64,000 nucleotides of DNA from Ariolimax columbianus (GCA_036924085.1 JAVGWX010000005.1:75426547-75490546), one strand, 5' to 3'; shown: positions 22,906 through 35,139, numbered from the stretch's first letter. Made by a program: numbers and translations. The notes: a model not told the origin generated them from the sequence alone.

Positions 22906-23515
22906 TTTGGAACATGAAATGCAACTGTGAAGTTCGCTTCCATGCTGTAGCCCTTCAACACAAGGTTTGAAACCAGAGCATGCAACGAAAAGGCTCGCCA
23001 CTAAATTGTAGACCGTCGTCACATGGATTGGAAGCAGGACATGGATCTATGAGGTTCGCTACCAGAGTGTAGACCTTCGTCACATGGTTATGGATGCAGG
23101 ACATGGAACTATGAGGTTCGCTACAAGAGTGCAGACCTTCGTCACATGGTTATTGAAGCAGGACATGGAACTATGAGGTTCGCTACCAGAGTGCAGACCT
23201 TCGTCACATGGTTATGGAAGCAGGACATGGAACAATGAGGTTCGCTACCAGAGTGCAGACCTTCGTCACATGGTTATGGAAGCAGGACATGGAACTATGA
23301 GGTTCGCTACCAGAGTGCAGACTTTCGTTACATGGTTATGGAGGCAGGGCATGGAACTATGAGGTTCGCTACCAGAGTGTTAACCTTCACCACGTGAATT
23401 GGATGCAGGACATGCAACTATGAGGTTTGCCACCAAATTGTAGACCCTTACCACATGGTTTGAGGAGCAGGAAATGTAAGTAAGAGGTTCGCTTTCAGGT
23501 TGTAGCACTTCGGCA
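22906..23515. repeat. 62-bp minisatellite, about 9 copies, extended form of the 43-bp unit
   Basis: Each unit keeps CTATGAGGTTCGCTACCAGA from the 43-bp array and adds about 19 bp including CACATGGTTATGGAAGCAGG. The central copies are nearly identical and the outer ones degenerate. Confidence 0.9.
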
Positions 23516-23654
23516 CATTGTGTATTCAACACATATATCGTAATAGATGGACAGATACAATAATAACCGGAACAGGCTGGGAGGAGGTAGGATAGCCACA
23601 AACATAAACTTGCAGAATATGAGGGATCATCACGATCCCAGACGAGTGGCAAAC

Positions 23655-24155
23655 GGCAGACGATCACTTAAGTGCGGTACAAGGGAGACGATCACTAACG
23701 TGCGTTACAAGAGAGACGATCACTAACGTGCGTTACAAGGGAGACGATCACTAAAGTGCGGTACAAGGGAGACGATCACTAACGTGCGTTACAAGGGAGA
23801 CGATCACTAACGTGCGGTACAAGGGAGACGATCACTAAAGTGCGGTACAAGGGAGACGATCACTAACGTGCGTTACAAGGGAGACGATCACTAACGTGCG
23901 TTACAAGGAGACGATCACTAACCTTCGTTACAAGGGAGACGATCACTGACGTGCGTTACAAGGGAGACGATCACTAACGTGCGCTACAAGGGAGACGATC
24001 ACTAACGTGCGTTACAAGGGAGACGATGCCTAACGTGCGTTACAAGGGAGACGATCACTAACGTGCGTTACAAGGGAGACGATCACTAACGTGCGTTACA
24101 AGGGAGCCGATCACTAACGTGCAGTACAAGTGAGACGATCACTAACGTGCGGTAA
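23655..24155. repeat. 28-bp minisatellite, about 18 copies
   Basis: The unit contains GTGCGTTACAAGGGAGACGA and TCACTAAC. Substitutions are few. Confidence 0.92.
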
Positions 24156-24199
24156 GAAGGGAAACAATCATAAACATTGACTTGTTGAAGAAAACAAAT

Positions 24200-24945
24200 A
24201 ATCCTAAACACATACTTTTGAAAGATGACATACCTCTTCGTCGTCTGCATTGCGCCTTTCCGTGCAGGATCGTATTTGCAAGACCATTTGATCTCGATAT
24301 GTGATTGTTACAAGCGAGTTTCCTTTTTTTTCGCCCGTTCCCAACGCGTCTCCAGAAGGTCCTATTGCTGTTGTAATTCTTTCTCGTATTACCTCATTTG
24401 TAACTCGATCTTTGTACGTGACGTTTAAAAGTCTTCGGGCACATCTAATCTCCAAGGCCTGTATTCTCCACTGCAGGTCAGCTTTAATTGTCCATGTCTC
24501 ACAAACGCATTCATTTGATCTTCGTGCATAGTGTTAAACGTTTATCTTGCCAGATTTAGTTAAAAGCCGTGCAAGCGCCGCTATTGTCTGTGCTATTCTG
24601 ACCAACACCTCACATTTTGAACCTTCATCAATGACAATCCAACTCAGATATTTAAAACGGTCGACCACTCTGAGTTCCTAGCCATTAGCTTTTACTCCAC
24701 TGTTGAAGACATCGGTATTGTTGCCAACTAATTTTACATTTCAGGAGTTAATCTCCATATCATAGTCAAGAACTATTTCATCGAGCCTTCAGGCTCATTC
24801 CCGAAGTTCCGCTTCTGTGTTCGCCAATCCGCAAAACGAAGGTTGGTTATCGTTCAGTCCTGTATCTTGACAGTTTTAACATGATCTCTAAGTGCCTCAC
24901 TCATAATTCCCCGAAGGAATATGTTGAAAAGTGTTGGGGATAGTG
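24200..24945 (-). mobile_element. LINE reverse-transcriptase and C-terminal relic
   Basis: The minus strand from 24945 gives CTLSPTLFNIFLRGIMSEAL, the RT motif before the FADD box. Degenerate sequence follows, then MEIRCARRLLNVTYKDRVTN with VIRERITTAIG (24455-24370), a C-terminal segment typical of endonuclease/RT LINEs. The final 100 bp (24220-24325) closely match 52795-52890, so the element at 52790-53553 is the same family. The upstream end is replaced by the 35-bp array exactly within the RT motif. Confidence 0.8.
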
Positions 24946-25365
24946 TACAACGTGTGGAAGAAGGCAGACAACTATAAACACTGACGTGTGGAAGAAAGCA
25001 GACAACTATAAACACTGACGTGTGGAAGTAAGCAGACAACTATAAACACTGACATGTGGAAGAAAGCAGACAACTATAAACAATGACGTGTGGAAGAAGG
25101 CAGACAACTATAAACACTGAGGTGTGGAAGAAAGCAGACAACTATAAACACTGACGTGTGGTAGAAAGCAGACAACTATAAATACTGACGTGTGGAAGAA
25201 GGCAGACAACTATAAACACTGACGTGTGGAAGAAGGCAGACAACTATAAACACTGAGGTGTGGAAGAAAGCAGACAACTATAAACACTGACGTGTGGTAG
25301 AAAGCAGACAACTATAAATACTGACGTGTGGAAGAAGGCAGACAACTATAAACACTGACGTGTGT
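24945..25365. repeat. 35-bp minisatellite, about 12 copies
   Basis: The unit contains AACACTGACGTGTGGAAGAA and GCAGACAACTATAA. Its left edge is fused to the LINE RT motif at 24945. Confidence 0.93.
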
Positions 25366-25431
25366 TAAAATGCAAGACAATGACAAACAGGGAGAGAAAG
25401 GACAATTGAATTTGATCTCGCTCTCAGTAAG

Positions 25432-28160
25432 AGGCACAGTACACGAGAGAGGCACAGTACACGAGAGAGGCATAGTACACGAGAGAGGCACAGTACACGA
25501 GAGAGGCACAGTACACGAGAGAGGCACAGTACACGAGAGAGGCACAGTACACGAGAGAGAAACAGTACACGAGAGAGGCATAGTACACGAGGGAGGCACA
25601 GTACACGAGAGAGAAACAGTACACGAGAGAGAAACAGTACACGAGGGAGGCATAGTACACGAGGGAGGCACAGTACACGAGAGAGAAACAGTATACGAGA
25701 GAGGCACAGTACACGAGAGAGGCACAGTACACGAGAGAGGCACAGTACACGAGAGAGGCACAGTACACGAGAGAGGCACAGTACACGAGAGAGAAACAGT
25801 ACACGAGAGAGAAACAGTACACGAGGGAGGCATAGTACACGAGGGAGGCACAGTACACGAGAGAGAAACAGTATACGAGAGAGGCACAGTACACGAGAGA
25901 GGCACAGTACACGAGAGAGAAACAGTATACGAGAGAGGCACAGTACACGAGGGAGGCACAGTACACGAGAGAGAAACAGTATACGAGAGAGGCACAGTAC
26001 ACGAGGGAGGCACAGTACACAAGGGAGGCACAGTACACGAGAGAGAAACAGTATACGAGAGAAGCACAGTATACGAGAGAAGCACAGTACACGAGGGAGG
26101 CACAGTACACGAGAGAGAAACAGTATACGAGAGAGGCACAGTACACTAGGGAGGCACAGTACACGAGAGAGAAACAGTATACGAGAGAGGCACAGTACAC
26201 GAGGGAGGCACAGTACACGAGTGAGAAACAGTATACGAGAGAGGCACAGTACACGAGGGAGGCACAGTACACAAGGGAGGCACAGTACACGAGAGAGAAA
26301 CAGTATACGAGAGAAGCACAGTACACGAGGGAGGCACAGTACACGAGAGAGAAACAGTATACGAGAGAGGCACAGTACACTAGGGAGGCACAGTACACGA
26401 GAGAGAAACAGTATACGAGAGAGGCACAGTACACGAGGGAGGCACAGTACACGAGAGAGGCACATTACACGAGAGAGGCACAGTGCACGAGAGAGGCACA
26501 GTACACGAGGGAGGCACAGTACACGAGAGAGAAACAGTATACGAGAGAGGCACAGTACACGAGGGAGGCACAGTTAACGAGAGAGGCATAGTACACGAGG
26601 GAGGCACAGTACACGAGGGAGGCACAGTATACGAGAGAGAAACAGTACACGAGGGAGGCACAGTACACGAGAGAGAAACAGTATACGAGAGAGGCACAGT
26701 ACACGAGAGAGGCACAGTACACGAGAGAGGCACAGTACACGAGAGAGGCACAGTATACGAGAGAGAAACAGTACACGAGAGAGAAACAGTATACGAGAGA
26801 GAAACAGTACACGAGAGAGGCACAGTACACGAGAGAGGCACAGTACACGAGAGAGGCACAGTACACGAGAGAGGCACAGTACACGAGGGAGGCACAGTAC
26901 ACGAGAGAGGCACAGTACACGAGGGAGGCATAGTACACGAGGGAGGCACAGTACACGAGAGAGAAACAGTATACGAGAGAGGCACAATACACGAGGGAGG
27001 CACAGTACACGAGGGAGGCACAGTACACGAGAGAGAAACAGTATACGAAAGAGGCACAGTACACGAGAGAGGCACAGTACACGAGAGAGGCACAGTACAC
27101 AAGAGAGACACAGTACACGAGAGAGGCACAGTATACGAGAGAGGCACAGTACACGAGGGAGGCACAGTACACAAGAGAGACACAGTACACGAGAGAGGCA
27201 CAGTACACGAGAGAGGCACAGTACACGAGGGAGGCACAGTACACGAGGGAGGCATAGTACACGAGGGAGGCATAGTACACGATGGAGGCACAGTACACGA
27301 GAGAGAAACAGTATACGAGAGAGGCACAGTACACGAGGGAGGCACAGTACACGAGAGAGAAACAGTATACGAGAGAGGCACAGTACACGAGAGAGGCACA
27401 GTACACGAGAGAGGCACAGTACACGAGAGAGGCACAGTACACGAGGGAGGCACAGTACACGAGAGAGGCACAGTACACGAGGGAGGCATAGTACACATGG
27501 GAGGCACAGTACACGAGAGAGAAACAGTACACGAGAGAGAAACAGTATACGAGAGAGGCACAGTACACGAGGGAGGCACAGTACACGAGGGAGGCACAGT
27601 ATACGAGAGAGGCACAGTACACGAGGGAGGCACAGTACACGAGGGAGGCACAGTATACGAGAGAGACACAGTACACGAGAGAGCACAGTACACGAGAGAC
27701 GCACGGTATACGAGAGAGGCACGGTACACGAGAGAGAGGCACAGTACACAAGAGAGGCACAGTATACGAGAGAGGCACAGTACACGAGAGAGGCAAAGTA
27801 CACGAGAGAGGCACAGTACACGAGAGAGGCACGGTACACGAGAGAGGCACGGTACACGAGAGAGGCACAGTACACGAAAGAAGCATGGTACACGAAAGAG
27901 GCACGGTACACGAGAGAGGCACAGTACACGATAGAAGCATGGTACACGAGAGAGGCACAGCACACGAGAGAGCACGGTATACGAGAGAGGCACAGTACAC
28001 GAGAGAGGCACAGTACACGAGAGAGGCACAGCACATGAGAGAGGCACAGTACACGAGAGAGGCACATCACATGAGAGAGGCACAGTACATGAGAGAGGCA
28101 CAGTACACGAGAGAGACACAGCACACGAGAGTGGCACAGTACACGAGAGAGGCACAGTAC
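25432..28160. repeat. 18-bp satellite array, about 150 copies
   Basis: Unit ACGAGAGAGGCACAGTAC (18 bp) with recurring variants: GAAACAGTA for GGCACAGTA, TATACGAG for TACACGAG, and GAGGGAGG for GAGAGAGG. Variants fall into a three-monomer (54-bp) higher-order order over long stretches. The period is a multiple of three and the unit lacks stops in most frames, so frames of 250-590 codons open on both strands. They are repeat shadows. The right end (27680-28150) is more diverged. Confidence 0.95.
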
Positions 28161-29054
28161 AACAGACACGCGCTGCACTGGATCCCCCTGATAAATATAC
28201 GAGTGAGGAGACCTATGAATACCTGGTAAACAAATTCCAGTTTAAAAAGAGGATAGAGCAATCAGAGTCTCATGGACAGAGTTATTAATATGGCCCAGAG
28301 CAGGACAATATAAGGGGTATAGGTTGAGACCCTATGCACGGATTGGAACCAACGGATTGACTTAAGATGGTAAGGGCATACATCATAGCAATGCGTCAAT
28401 ATACAATTGGCAGCTGAAGAAAACCCTACTTTGTAGAAGTATATGACGTGCTCTGGCGCAGGTGTCCTTCATACAGGCAAATCACATTTACCGCCCCATG
28501 TATTATAAGGGGAGACAACTGGACGGAGATGGTTACGCTGGAGCCACGGGCATTAACTGACGGAACAAAAATTGGCCCAAGAATAAACTAGCAGGAGAGC
28601 TGCATTGAATAGCCGTTCTCGTCTCTGGAGACAAAATGGAATTAAGTATTAATGAAACAGACAGGAAATACGATCCTCCAAATCTAATTATACGAAAGGA
28701 TGGAAGGTTGGTGAAACAGAAGTGGGAAAGGAATATATATACACAGCTGGCAGGATATGGCGGCCACGCGCAGACTGGACAAATTGGAATTGGAAAGAAT
28801 ATACAAAAGAGCTGAATTTGTTCACAGACGACGGCAGAATGGACAGATTGATAGAGGCACAAACATAGACAGCAAATGCGGTGACGTAAATGCTGGTCGT
28901 GACAAGTAAAATAGGAAAAAATACATACCAAAAACTGGAGCGTGGCAATAGAAAAGACATGCCACGTTCGTGACAGACAACTTCATCAAGTCATAAAATA
29001 CAGATATATAAAAGTCACGTTGACAGACGATTGTAGAATGGACTACTAAGTATC
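28161..29054. other. unassigned sequence, possibly LINE-derived
   Basis: It precedes a LINE C-terminal relic in the same orientation and may contain its degraded upstream part, but no motif was identified. Confidence 0.35.
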
Positions 29055-29460
29055 ACATATAATGAGGCCAAGACCATAATTAAAGCCAACTTCAGGGTAA
29101 AACGGGCTGATCAATACACCGACTTCCGAAAAGAAGACAGCTACTATAACTTAACTAGAGAAGAGCAAGTCATCATCTTCAGACTGAGAATTGGGCATAA
29201 CAGACTCAAGGGTCAACTTTACAACAAAATGGGGATTGGGACAGATGACAAGTGCCCATGTGGGGAGCATATTATGACCACGGAACACATCCTGCAAAGC
29301 TGCACGCTCACGCAGGAAAAGAGAATAATACTGGCCTCGTGAGACAGATATGAGACAAAAGTATGGAGATGAAATAGCCTTACAAACAACGGTGTCCTTT
29401 GTAAGAGAAACCGGAACCTTAATCTGAGGATGAACGAAGAAGGAGAAGAAGAAAGAATGG
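29055..29460 (+). mobile_element. Jockey-type LINE, C-terminal end and 3' tail
   Basis: One plus-strand frame (about 29060-29340) reads SYNEAKTIIKANFR, then LTREEQVIIFRLRIGHNRL, then KCPCGEHIMTTEHILQSC, a C-x-C-x8-H-x4-C knuckle. This is the standard end of a Jockey-clade second ORF. A stop and frameshift follow. The element ends with GATGAACGAAGAAGGAGAAG, a GAA-rich tail like that of element C and of the 131-bp retroposon. It is 5'-truncated. Confidence 0.85.
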
Positions 29461-29469
29461 ACTGAGGAA

Positions 29470-30990
29470 TATAAACAACAACTCAAAAGTAATAATAGTA
29501 ACGTTCTAGCTACCTTCTTTTTCTTTTTATTGTTCTTCTTTCACTCTCAAATAATCGCATTATTTCCCTCTCTGCGCTCACTAATAGTAGTAATACATTT
29601 ATCACACAAATAGATTGGGTCATGTTGTCACATTGCTACTCTCTTGAAGCCGGCAGTTCTAGCTCCAATTTTCAAGTCTTTGTTTATTCCCTCAACAGAG
29701 GCACATGCTTGCGTGCCCAATGTTTAATATGTTGACCAGATGATTTTCCAGTGGTCTATTCACAGTCTGAAGATTGTAACTTGATATCTTGATATGCATG
29801 AAGATGTATGCTTATGCAATATCAGGTTATGAGTGTTAGTTGTGCGATCTGTCTTTAAACTTAATTGTTATCACTGGCTTTATTTGTTCACATGCAGCCC
29901 TGTCTTCAAGTTGGGTTTGGCTTTCTTCTCCCTTTGGCTAATCTATCCGCATCCTCCTTTTCATGTATCTTATGGGGAGTAGCAAGGTCTGGGCTGGACG
30001 TAACGCTCGTTAAAGTAAAGTGAAGAATCTGATATAGCCTCTCCTTTCCAGGTGTAGAGATCGCCGCTGGATTCACTGTTCGGCTTGCTGTTCAGGAGTT
30101 TCCATGCCAATGGCCTCTCCTACATTATTGTGTCCGCAGCAGCACCTTCATGAGGGGCCCCCTTTTTCTTACAGAGCCTGCTGTGTGGCACGACCGAGTA
30201 CTCGGCGGTATAAATGGGCGGGCAGATTGGGCTCATTATCATTTGTTAGCATCCAATCTAAGAGAAGATAAACTCTGGCTCTAAGCCTGGGTAGACGAAG
30301 CTCGTTAGCCTGTTCAGGCAGTTCGCCTAGGACAGGAGGAAATCTGATTTTAAACCCACGTCCCGGAGAATGCTGGCTAGTCTTGGGACGATGACAGTAT
30401 CATCGGATGTCTCGAGTAACTAATAGCATCTGCGGGCAACGACTCCCCTGCCTTGTGGAAACCTCGGGAGAGGGTAGGGCTACGTGAGTAAACCCAAACA
30501 GAAAATCCGGAGTGGTAGCACCTAAGAAAGAGGGGGGGGGGGTGGTTTCAAAATTTCGAACTCATTCCGGCAGCTGCTGCAGCTGAGCAGGTGCAAAATT
30601 GTCATGTTCTGCATTCCTTTGGATTACACCAGCTAGGTCGAGAGGGCGATCCTGCAGTTTGGGCAGCCTATGGTCTCCATATTCAGCGCCCAGGCTTGCA
30701 CCCTGAGAAGGTACCACACGTATCGTCTACAAAGACTGAGACGCCTATGAATGAATAGTGCTCACGTATCAGACAACACAGAAGGAAAGATCAGAACCCA
30801 ATTTTCCGCCCAAGAACTCTACACATCCCAATTAACGAATATTTGAGAAGAATATAACTCCAACACAATCCCGAGTGCCACCTGTATACACACTCATACG
30901 AAACCGTTGGATTCGGATCTCTTTTGAGTGCTCGACGTTAAACGTTGTTAGAAAAATGTTTTTTCCTCCGAGGCCAATAGATGGAACACT
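29470..30990. other. unassigned sequence with a possible old repeat
   Basis: A poly-G run lies near 30532-30541. The stretch 30190-30240 (GGCACGACCGAGTACTCGGC) is GC-richer, but no tRNA head or gene could be defined. Confidence 0.35.
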
Positions 30991-31310
30991 TTGCATGGCA
31001 CTAGACAACAACTGACACACGCGTGCATATACTATTACATGTCATTGGACCTTCCGAGTACACACAGATGGGTCAGCACGAATGCAGTAACGAATGGAGA
31101 AGTAGGAGTGTATATAGAATACACAAATAACACGTTGGAAAGAGTTGCAGTACCATTTACGATGCAGAGATACACGCAATGACATTGGTGACGGGAAAGT
31201 TGCTGAACACGAACCTTGGCCCGTATCCTGTGGTATTTCTGGCAGATGCAAAATCAGTACTCCAGGCACTATCATCTGGGAAGCTGTCAGATGCATTTCA
31301 TACTAGTGTC
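30991..31310 (+). mobile_element. LINE ribonuclease H domain relic
   Basis: Across frames the plus strand gives VHTDGSA, then NAVTNGEVGVYIEYTNNT, then YDAEIHAMTLVTGKLL, and FLADAKSVLQALSSGK. These carry the D...E...D catalytic order of a ribonuclease H domain as found in Jockey-clade LINEs. A frame change between the first and second motifs and a stop after VPFTMQRYTQ make it inactive. It is oriented opposite to the RT relic at 31390-32165, so they are separate insertions. Confidence 0.75.
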
Positions 31311-31389
31311 GCATACTCTGCCGCTGAGAGAGAATGTGCAAGTGCTTGCACTGACTTTTTGTTTTACCGCATTGCAGTGTGCCTTGTAA

Positions 31390-32165
31390 GATAATGTCCG
31401 GTCCGTTGCAATACCTAATCACTTCGGTGTATCGCTATGTTCAAGTAGCTGTCCGTGCCATTTAATATGAAGTTGTCTACTTGCTTCTCTGTTCTTCAAG
31501 TGAAAAGCACATACATGTGATTTGCTGAGATTGACTTTGAGGTGGTTTTCCTCATAGTATTCGGCCATTCTGTCTAGAGATTTTATTAGTCCAAGCAATA
31601 ATTTATAAAAAACGCTCTCCCTGTGCAGCTATAGCAATGTCGTCAGCATATATGAACTATCTTATTCCTGGGCTAACTAGTTGATCATTCGGGTACATAT
31701 TGTATAGCGAAGGGGCGAGGACACTTCCCTATCTCAAACCATTTCTGGTTTTGCCCTCTACTGTATTTACTTTTAAAAGTCACAAAGAATCATCTATTCT
31801 GTAGAAAGCATTTGATTTCTTGAGTAAGGCGCCGGTCATTAGTGACTTTATATATTTTTGTCAGAAGTAGTTTGTGGTTTACTGTGTCATATGCCGCAAT
31901 GAGAACAAGAAGAAGAACTGATCTCCCTCGTAGCCTTCATCAATGTGTTGTGTAAGGTTGAGGATCTGTCCACAGCACGATTGTCCGGACCTGCCTGTTC
32001 TCGGTTAAGTATATCGTCAATAATGCCTGAGATTCGACCTTACATAATTTTTTCAAATACTTTGTATAGATGATATAGGAGTGATACAGGTATGAAATTG
32101 CTGGCTTCTGTTGGCATTTTCCCAAGTGAAGATACTGAAGGTCCGGTAGCTCGCTAGTTGTACAC
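31390..32165 (-). mobile_element. Jockey-type LINE reverse-transcriptase relic
   Basis: The minus strand includes a stretch opening with KMPTEASNFIPVSLLY (32110-32070). The intact YADD box FIYADDIAIAAQG is encoded at about 31655-31617, with degenerate sequence on either side. Stops and frame changes are frequent. A better-preserved active-site box than in the other LINE relics suggests a younger insertion. Confidence 0.75.
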
Positions 32166-32384
32166 ACTCCTGCTCCACCGTTTCATTTATCCCTCTCTGC
32201 TGTTTGCTTGTATTATTTCAAAACTTTGCAATCGGTGCACCGACAGTTCATCTGATTTCAATGTGTTCATCAAAGAATCGGTCGTTGACGAATAAATGAA
32301 AAAAATAAATTATTCCATCATCGTTGTGATGGACGGCGACCTTTGCCCTTTTTTATTCTGGGTAACACGGCTGGTCATATTTCA

Positions 32385-32611
32385 TCTTCCTAATTTTTTA
32401 ATGCCTATACTGTGTTACCTGTGTCAAGCTTGGACACTGACAGCAACAGAGAAGAGAAAAATTGGAACAAGAAAAATTAAATGCCTCAGGAGAAGGCTAC
32501 ATTTGACAAGATGGGACTGAGTTAGAAACGATGAGATCAGGAAACAGATGGGCACTAAGCCAGTGATAGACTTCATTAGAAAACAGCAAATTCAGTGGTT
32601 TGGCCACATAT
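32385..32611 (+). mobile_element. LINE C-terminal relic, part before the satellite
   Basis: The plus strand reads YLCQAWTLTATEKRKI, KIKCLRRRLHLTRWD, a stop, then RNDEIRKQMGTKPVIDFI with IQWFGHI. This is the C-terminal segment (Y-x3-W-T, C-L-R-R, I-R, W-F-G-H) of endonuclease/RT LINE proteins. The 36/28-bp satellite begins just after FGHI. The expected continuation, RARGRPRKDG, appears on its far side at 33570-33600. Confidence 0.8.
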
Positions 32612-33562
32612 CGTGACAGTAACACAGAAGCGTCCCACAGATGGCTCTAACACTTACACACAGAAGCGTCCCGTCGACGGCTCTAACACTTACACACAGA
32701 AGCGTCCCACAAATGGTTCTAACACTTACACACAGAAGCGTCCCACAGATGGCTCTAACGCTTAAACACAGAAGCGTCCCACAGATGGCTCTAACACTTA
32801 AACACAGCAGCGTCCCACAGATGGCTCTAACACAGCAGCGTCCCACAGATGGCTCTAACACTTAAATACAGCAGCGTCCCACAGATGGCACTAACACTTA
32901 CACACAGAAGCGTCCCACAGATGGCTCTAACACTTAAACACAGCAGCGTCCCACAGATTGCTCTAACACTTACACACAGAAGCGTCCCACAGATGGCTCT
33001 AACACTTACACACAGAAGCGTCCTGTCGACGGCTCTAACACTTACACACAGAAGCGTCCCACAAATGGTTCTAACACTTAAACACAGCAGCGTCCCACAG
33101 ATGGCTCTAACACAGCAGCGTCCCACAGATGGCTCTAACACTTAAATACAGCAGCGTCCCACAGATGGCTTTAACACTTAAACACAGCAGCGTCCCACAG
33201 ATGGCTCTAACGCTTAAACACAGAAGCGTCCCACAGATGGCTCTAACACTTAAACACAGCAGCGTCCCACAGATGGCTCTAACACAGCAGCGTCCCACAG
33301 ATGGCTCTAACACTTAAATACAGCAGCGTCCCACAGATGGCTTTAACACTTAAACACAGCAGCGTCCCACAGATGGCTCTAACACAGCAGTGTCCCTCAG
33401 ATGGCTCTAACACAGCAGCGTCCCACAGATGGCTCTAACACAGCAGCGTCCCACAGATGGCTCTAACACAGCAGCGTCCCACAGATGGCTCTAACACAGC
33501 AGCGTCCCACAGATGGCTCTAACACAGCAGCGTCCCACAGATGGCTCTAACACTTAAACACA
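32612..33562. repeat. 36/28-bp satellite nested inside a LINE, about 29 copies
   Basis: Units contain GCGTCCCACAGATGGCTCTA. The long form has CACTTAAACACAG between copies and the short form lacks 8 bp of it. Runs of long and short forms repeat as larger blocks (32612-32860, 32860-33110, 33110-33300). The right end (33380-33540) is pure short form. Confidence 0.93.
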
Positions 33563-33640
33563 GCGGTATCAGAGCTAGAGGCCGACCCCGCAAAGATGGA
33601 TTGACGAAATTTCCGAGCAACCAGTTCCCCCTTATACGAA
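33563..33640 (+). mobile_element. LINE C-terminal relic, part after the satellite
   Basis: GGTATCAGAGCTAGAGGCCG encodes GIRARGRPRKDG and continues to LTKFPSN, the G-R-P-R-K motif that normally follows FGHI within about 25 codons in these LINEs. About 950 bp of tandem repeat now separate the two. Confidence 0.75.
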
Positions 33641-33754
33641 GCGCACACCAAGGAGCTGCCCAGATGTCACTTATACACCTGACACCGAAAGGCAAACCAG
33701 GATCAGACAATACATAGATAGATGGGTTTTGAGTTGGTGGATGTGTGGGTCGGT

Positions 33755-33972
<218 letters not shown>

Positions 33973-33979
33973 AATCTGG

Positions 33980-34230
33980 GTGTCACCCAACTATTACTGT
34001 TGTCTGAACGGGAGCATAGAATAGTACCACTGAACCTACCAGACATACCGGTAAGAGACAACTGGGATGGGTAGTTCACGGAGCTGGCTATCTCATCCTT
34101 ATAAAAACTTATAGCCACACAAACTTCAATTTGTATGAGCAGTTCAATGTTTGATGACTGGATGTGTATTTATTGAAGACCTCTGCTTGACGAGAAGCTT
34201 TAAGGATTTAATTGATTGATTCCCAGAATT
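33980..34230 (+). repeat. possible dispersed repeat with (ATTG)n-like tail
   Basis: ATGTGTATTTATTGAAGACC and a GATTGATTG tail match 42345-42425 and 48160-48225 in the same orientation. This may be the 3' end of a longer element. Confidence 0.5.
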
Positions 34231-34604
34231 CAAAGTGACACATGCAGTTCGGTAAGTTAAATCACGCGCTGACGCAAATGAAGACAAACAGGTTGAGATG
34301 ACCCAGTTGAGAGAGAACACGTATTACAAACAAAAAACATGGACAAGATCGAGCATTAAGCGACGTTCACGGTTGAAAGAAAATGACAGGGACTCGACAC
34401 GTTCATAATTACATGGAATCGAGGATACCAATGTAGCTGTCGTGCGTGTCCATCGCTTACGTTGATTACAAGACAGAAGGGGTTTTTAGTTGCACGTAAT
34501 CGAATGGGGTGATGAAGGAGATCGATGTATGGACAAGAGTTGGTTGTTAAGTTAGACCGAGAAATAGACCGAACAACTGACATTTAGATAAAGACTTCTC
34601 GCTC

Positions 34605-34606
34605 GC

Positions 34607-34676
<70 letters not shown>

Positions 34677-34702
34677 ATATATACGATATGTATAGAGAGA
34701 GA
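34605..34702. repeat. (TC)n(TA)n(TG)n microsatellite
   Basis: Dinucleotide runs: TC at 34609-34637, TA to 34665, TG to 34676, and a reverse GA run at 34695-34704. Confidence 0.95.
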
Positions 34703-34704
34703 GA

Positions 34705-34885
34705 GCATACCATGACCGTTGAACACATCCTACAAATCTGAAGGAAGAGAGTGAACAATACTGGCCTCGCGAGAAGGATATGCGGCAAGAGTTGTATGGC
34801 GATAGAAAAAATGTGTCCTTTGTTAAGAGAAACTGGGACCTTGATCTGCGGATGAAAGAGGAAGAAGAGGAAGAAGATAAACAGG
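34705..34885 (+). mobile_element. Jockey-type LINE 3' end
   Basis: CATGACCGTTGAACACATCC encodes MTVEHILQI. The rest aligns with 29265-29460, including GTGTCCTTTGTTAAGAGAAA, the terminal GGATGAAAGAGGAAG and the GAA/GGA tail. Only the last 180 bp survive. Confidence 0.75.
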
Positions 34886-34990
34886 ATCTCTCATGAACAA
34901 GTCAGGTTAGGTAAGACAGTAACACCAACACCTCTGACCACGAGATGTTCACGTGAAACGATTAAAACGAAAGCTGCAGCAGGTACTCAC

Positions 34991-35057
34991 CTGAAGGACA
35001 TGAATCCGTGTCTGATTTAGGGCACACCCGGTCTGTACCTCGGTCCTGGGGCATTAT
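34991..35057 (-). CDS. putative exon upstream of the TNF-receptor-like exon
   Basis: A 67-bp minus-strand segment lies between an acceptor (CCTATGTTTGTTCACAG) and a strong donor (CTTCAG, then GTGAGTACCT). Only one of the three frames is open: IMPQDRGTDRVCPKSDTDSC then PS, with one base left over. That base plus the first two of the exon at 21053-21164 makes a glycine codon and gives CPSGHMLVPC, as expected for the start of a receptor cysteine-rich repeat. The 13.8-kb intron between them would hold several satellites and LINE relics. The leader exon was not found. Confidence 0.45.
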
Positions 35058-35139
35058 CTGTGAACAAACATAGGCACGTTGGGTGAGTATTCATATTGTA
35101 TACTCCTCCAGTATTTCTATAATATGAACACTAGGTCTG

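Noticed and set aside
23380..23667. Cysteine-containing minus-strand frame (CSGYYCICP) as another receptor exon
   Set aside because: It lies between the two called exons, whose phases already fit each other, and it has no matching donor and phase.
23655..24155. Regular direct repeats that could suggest a CRISPR array
   Set aside because: Units are contiguous with no unique spacers, and the context is eukaryotic.
25312..28178. Open frames of 250-591 codons on both strands
   Set aside because: All are translations of the 18-bp array; five frames are open at once and the peptides are 6-residue periodic without any domain.
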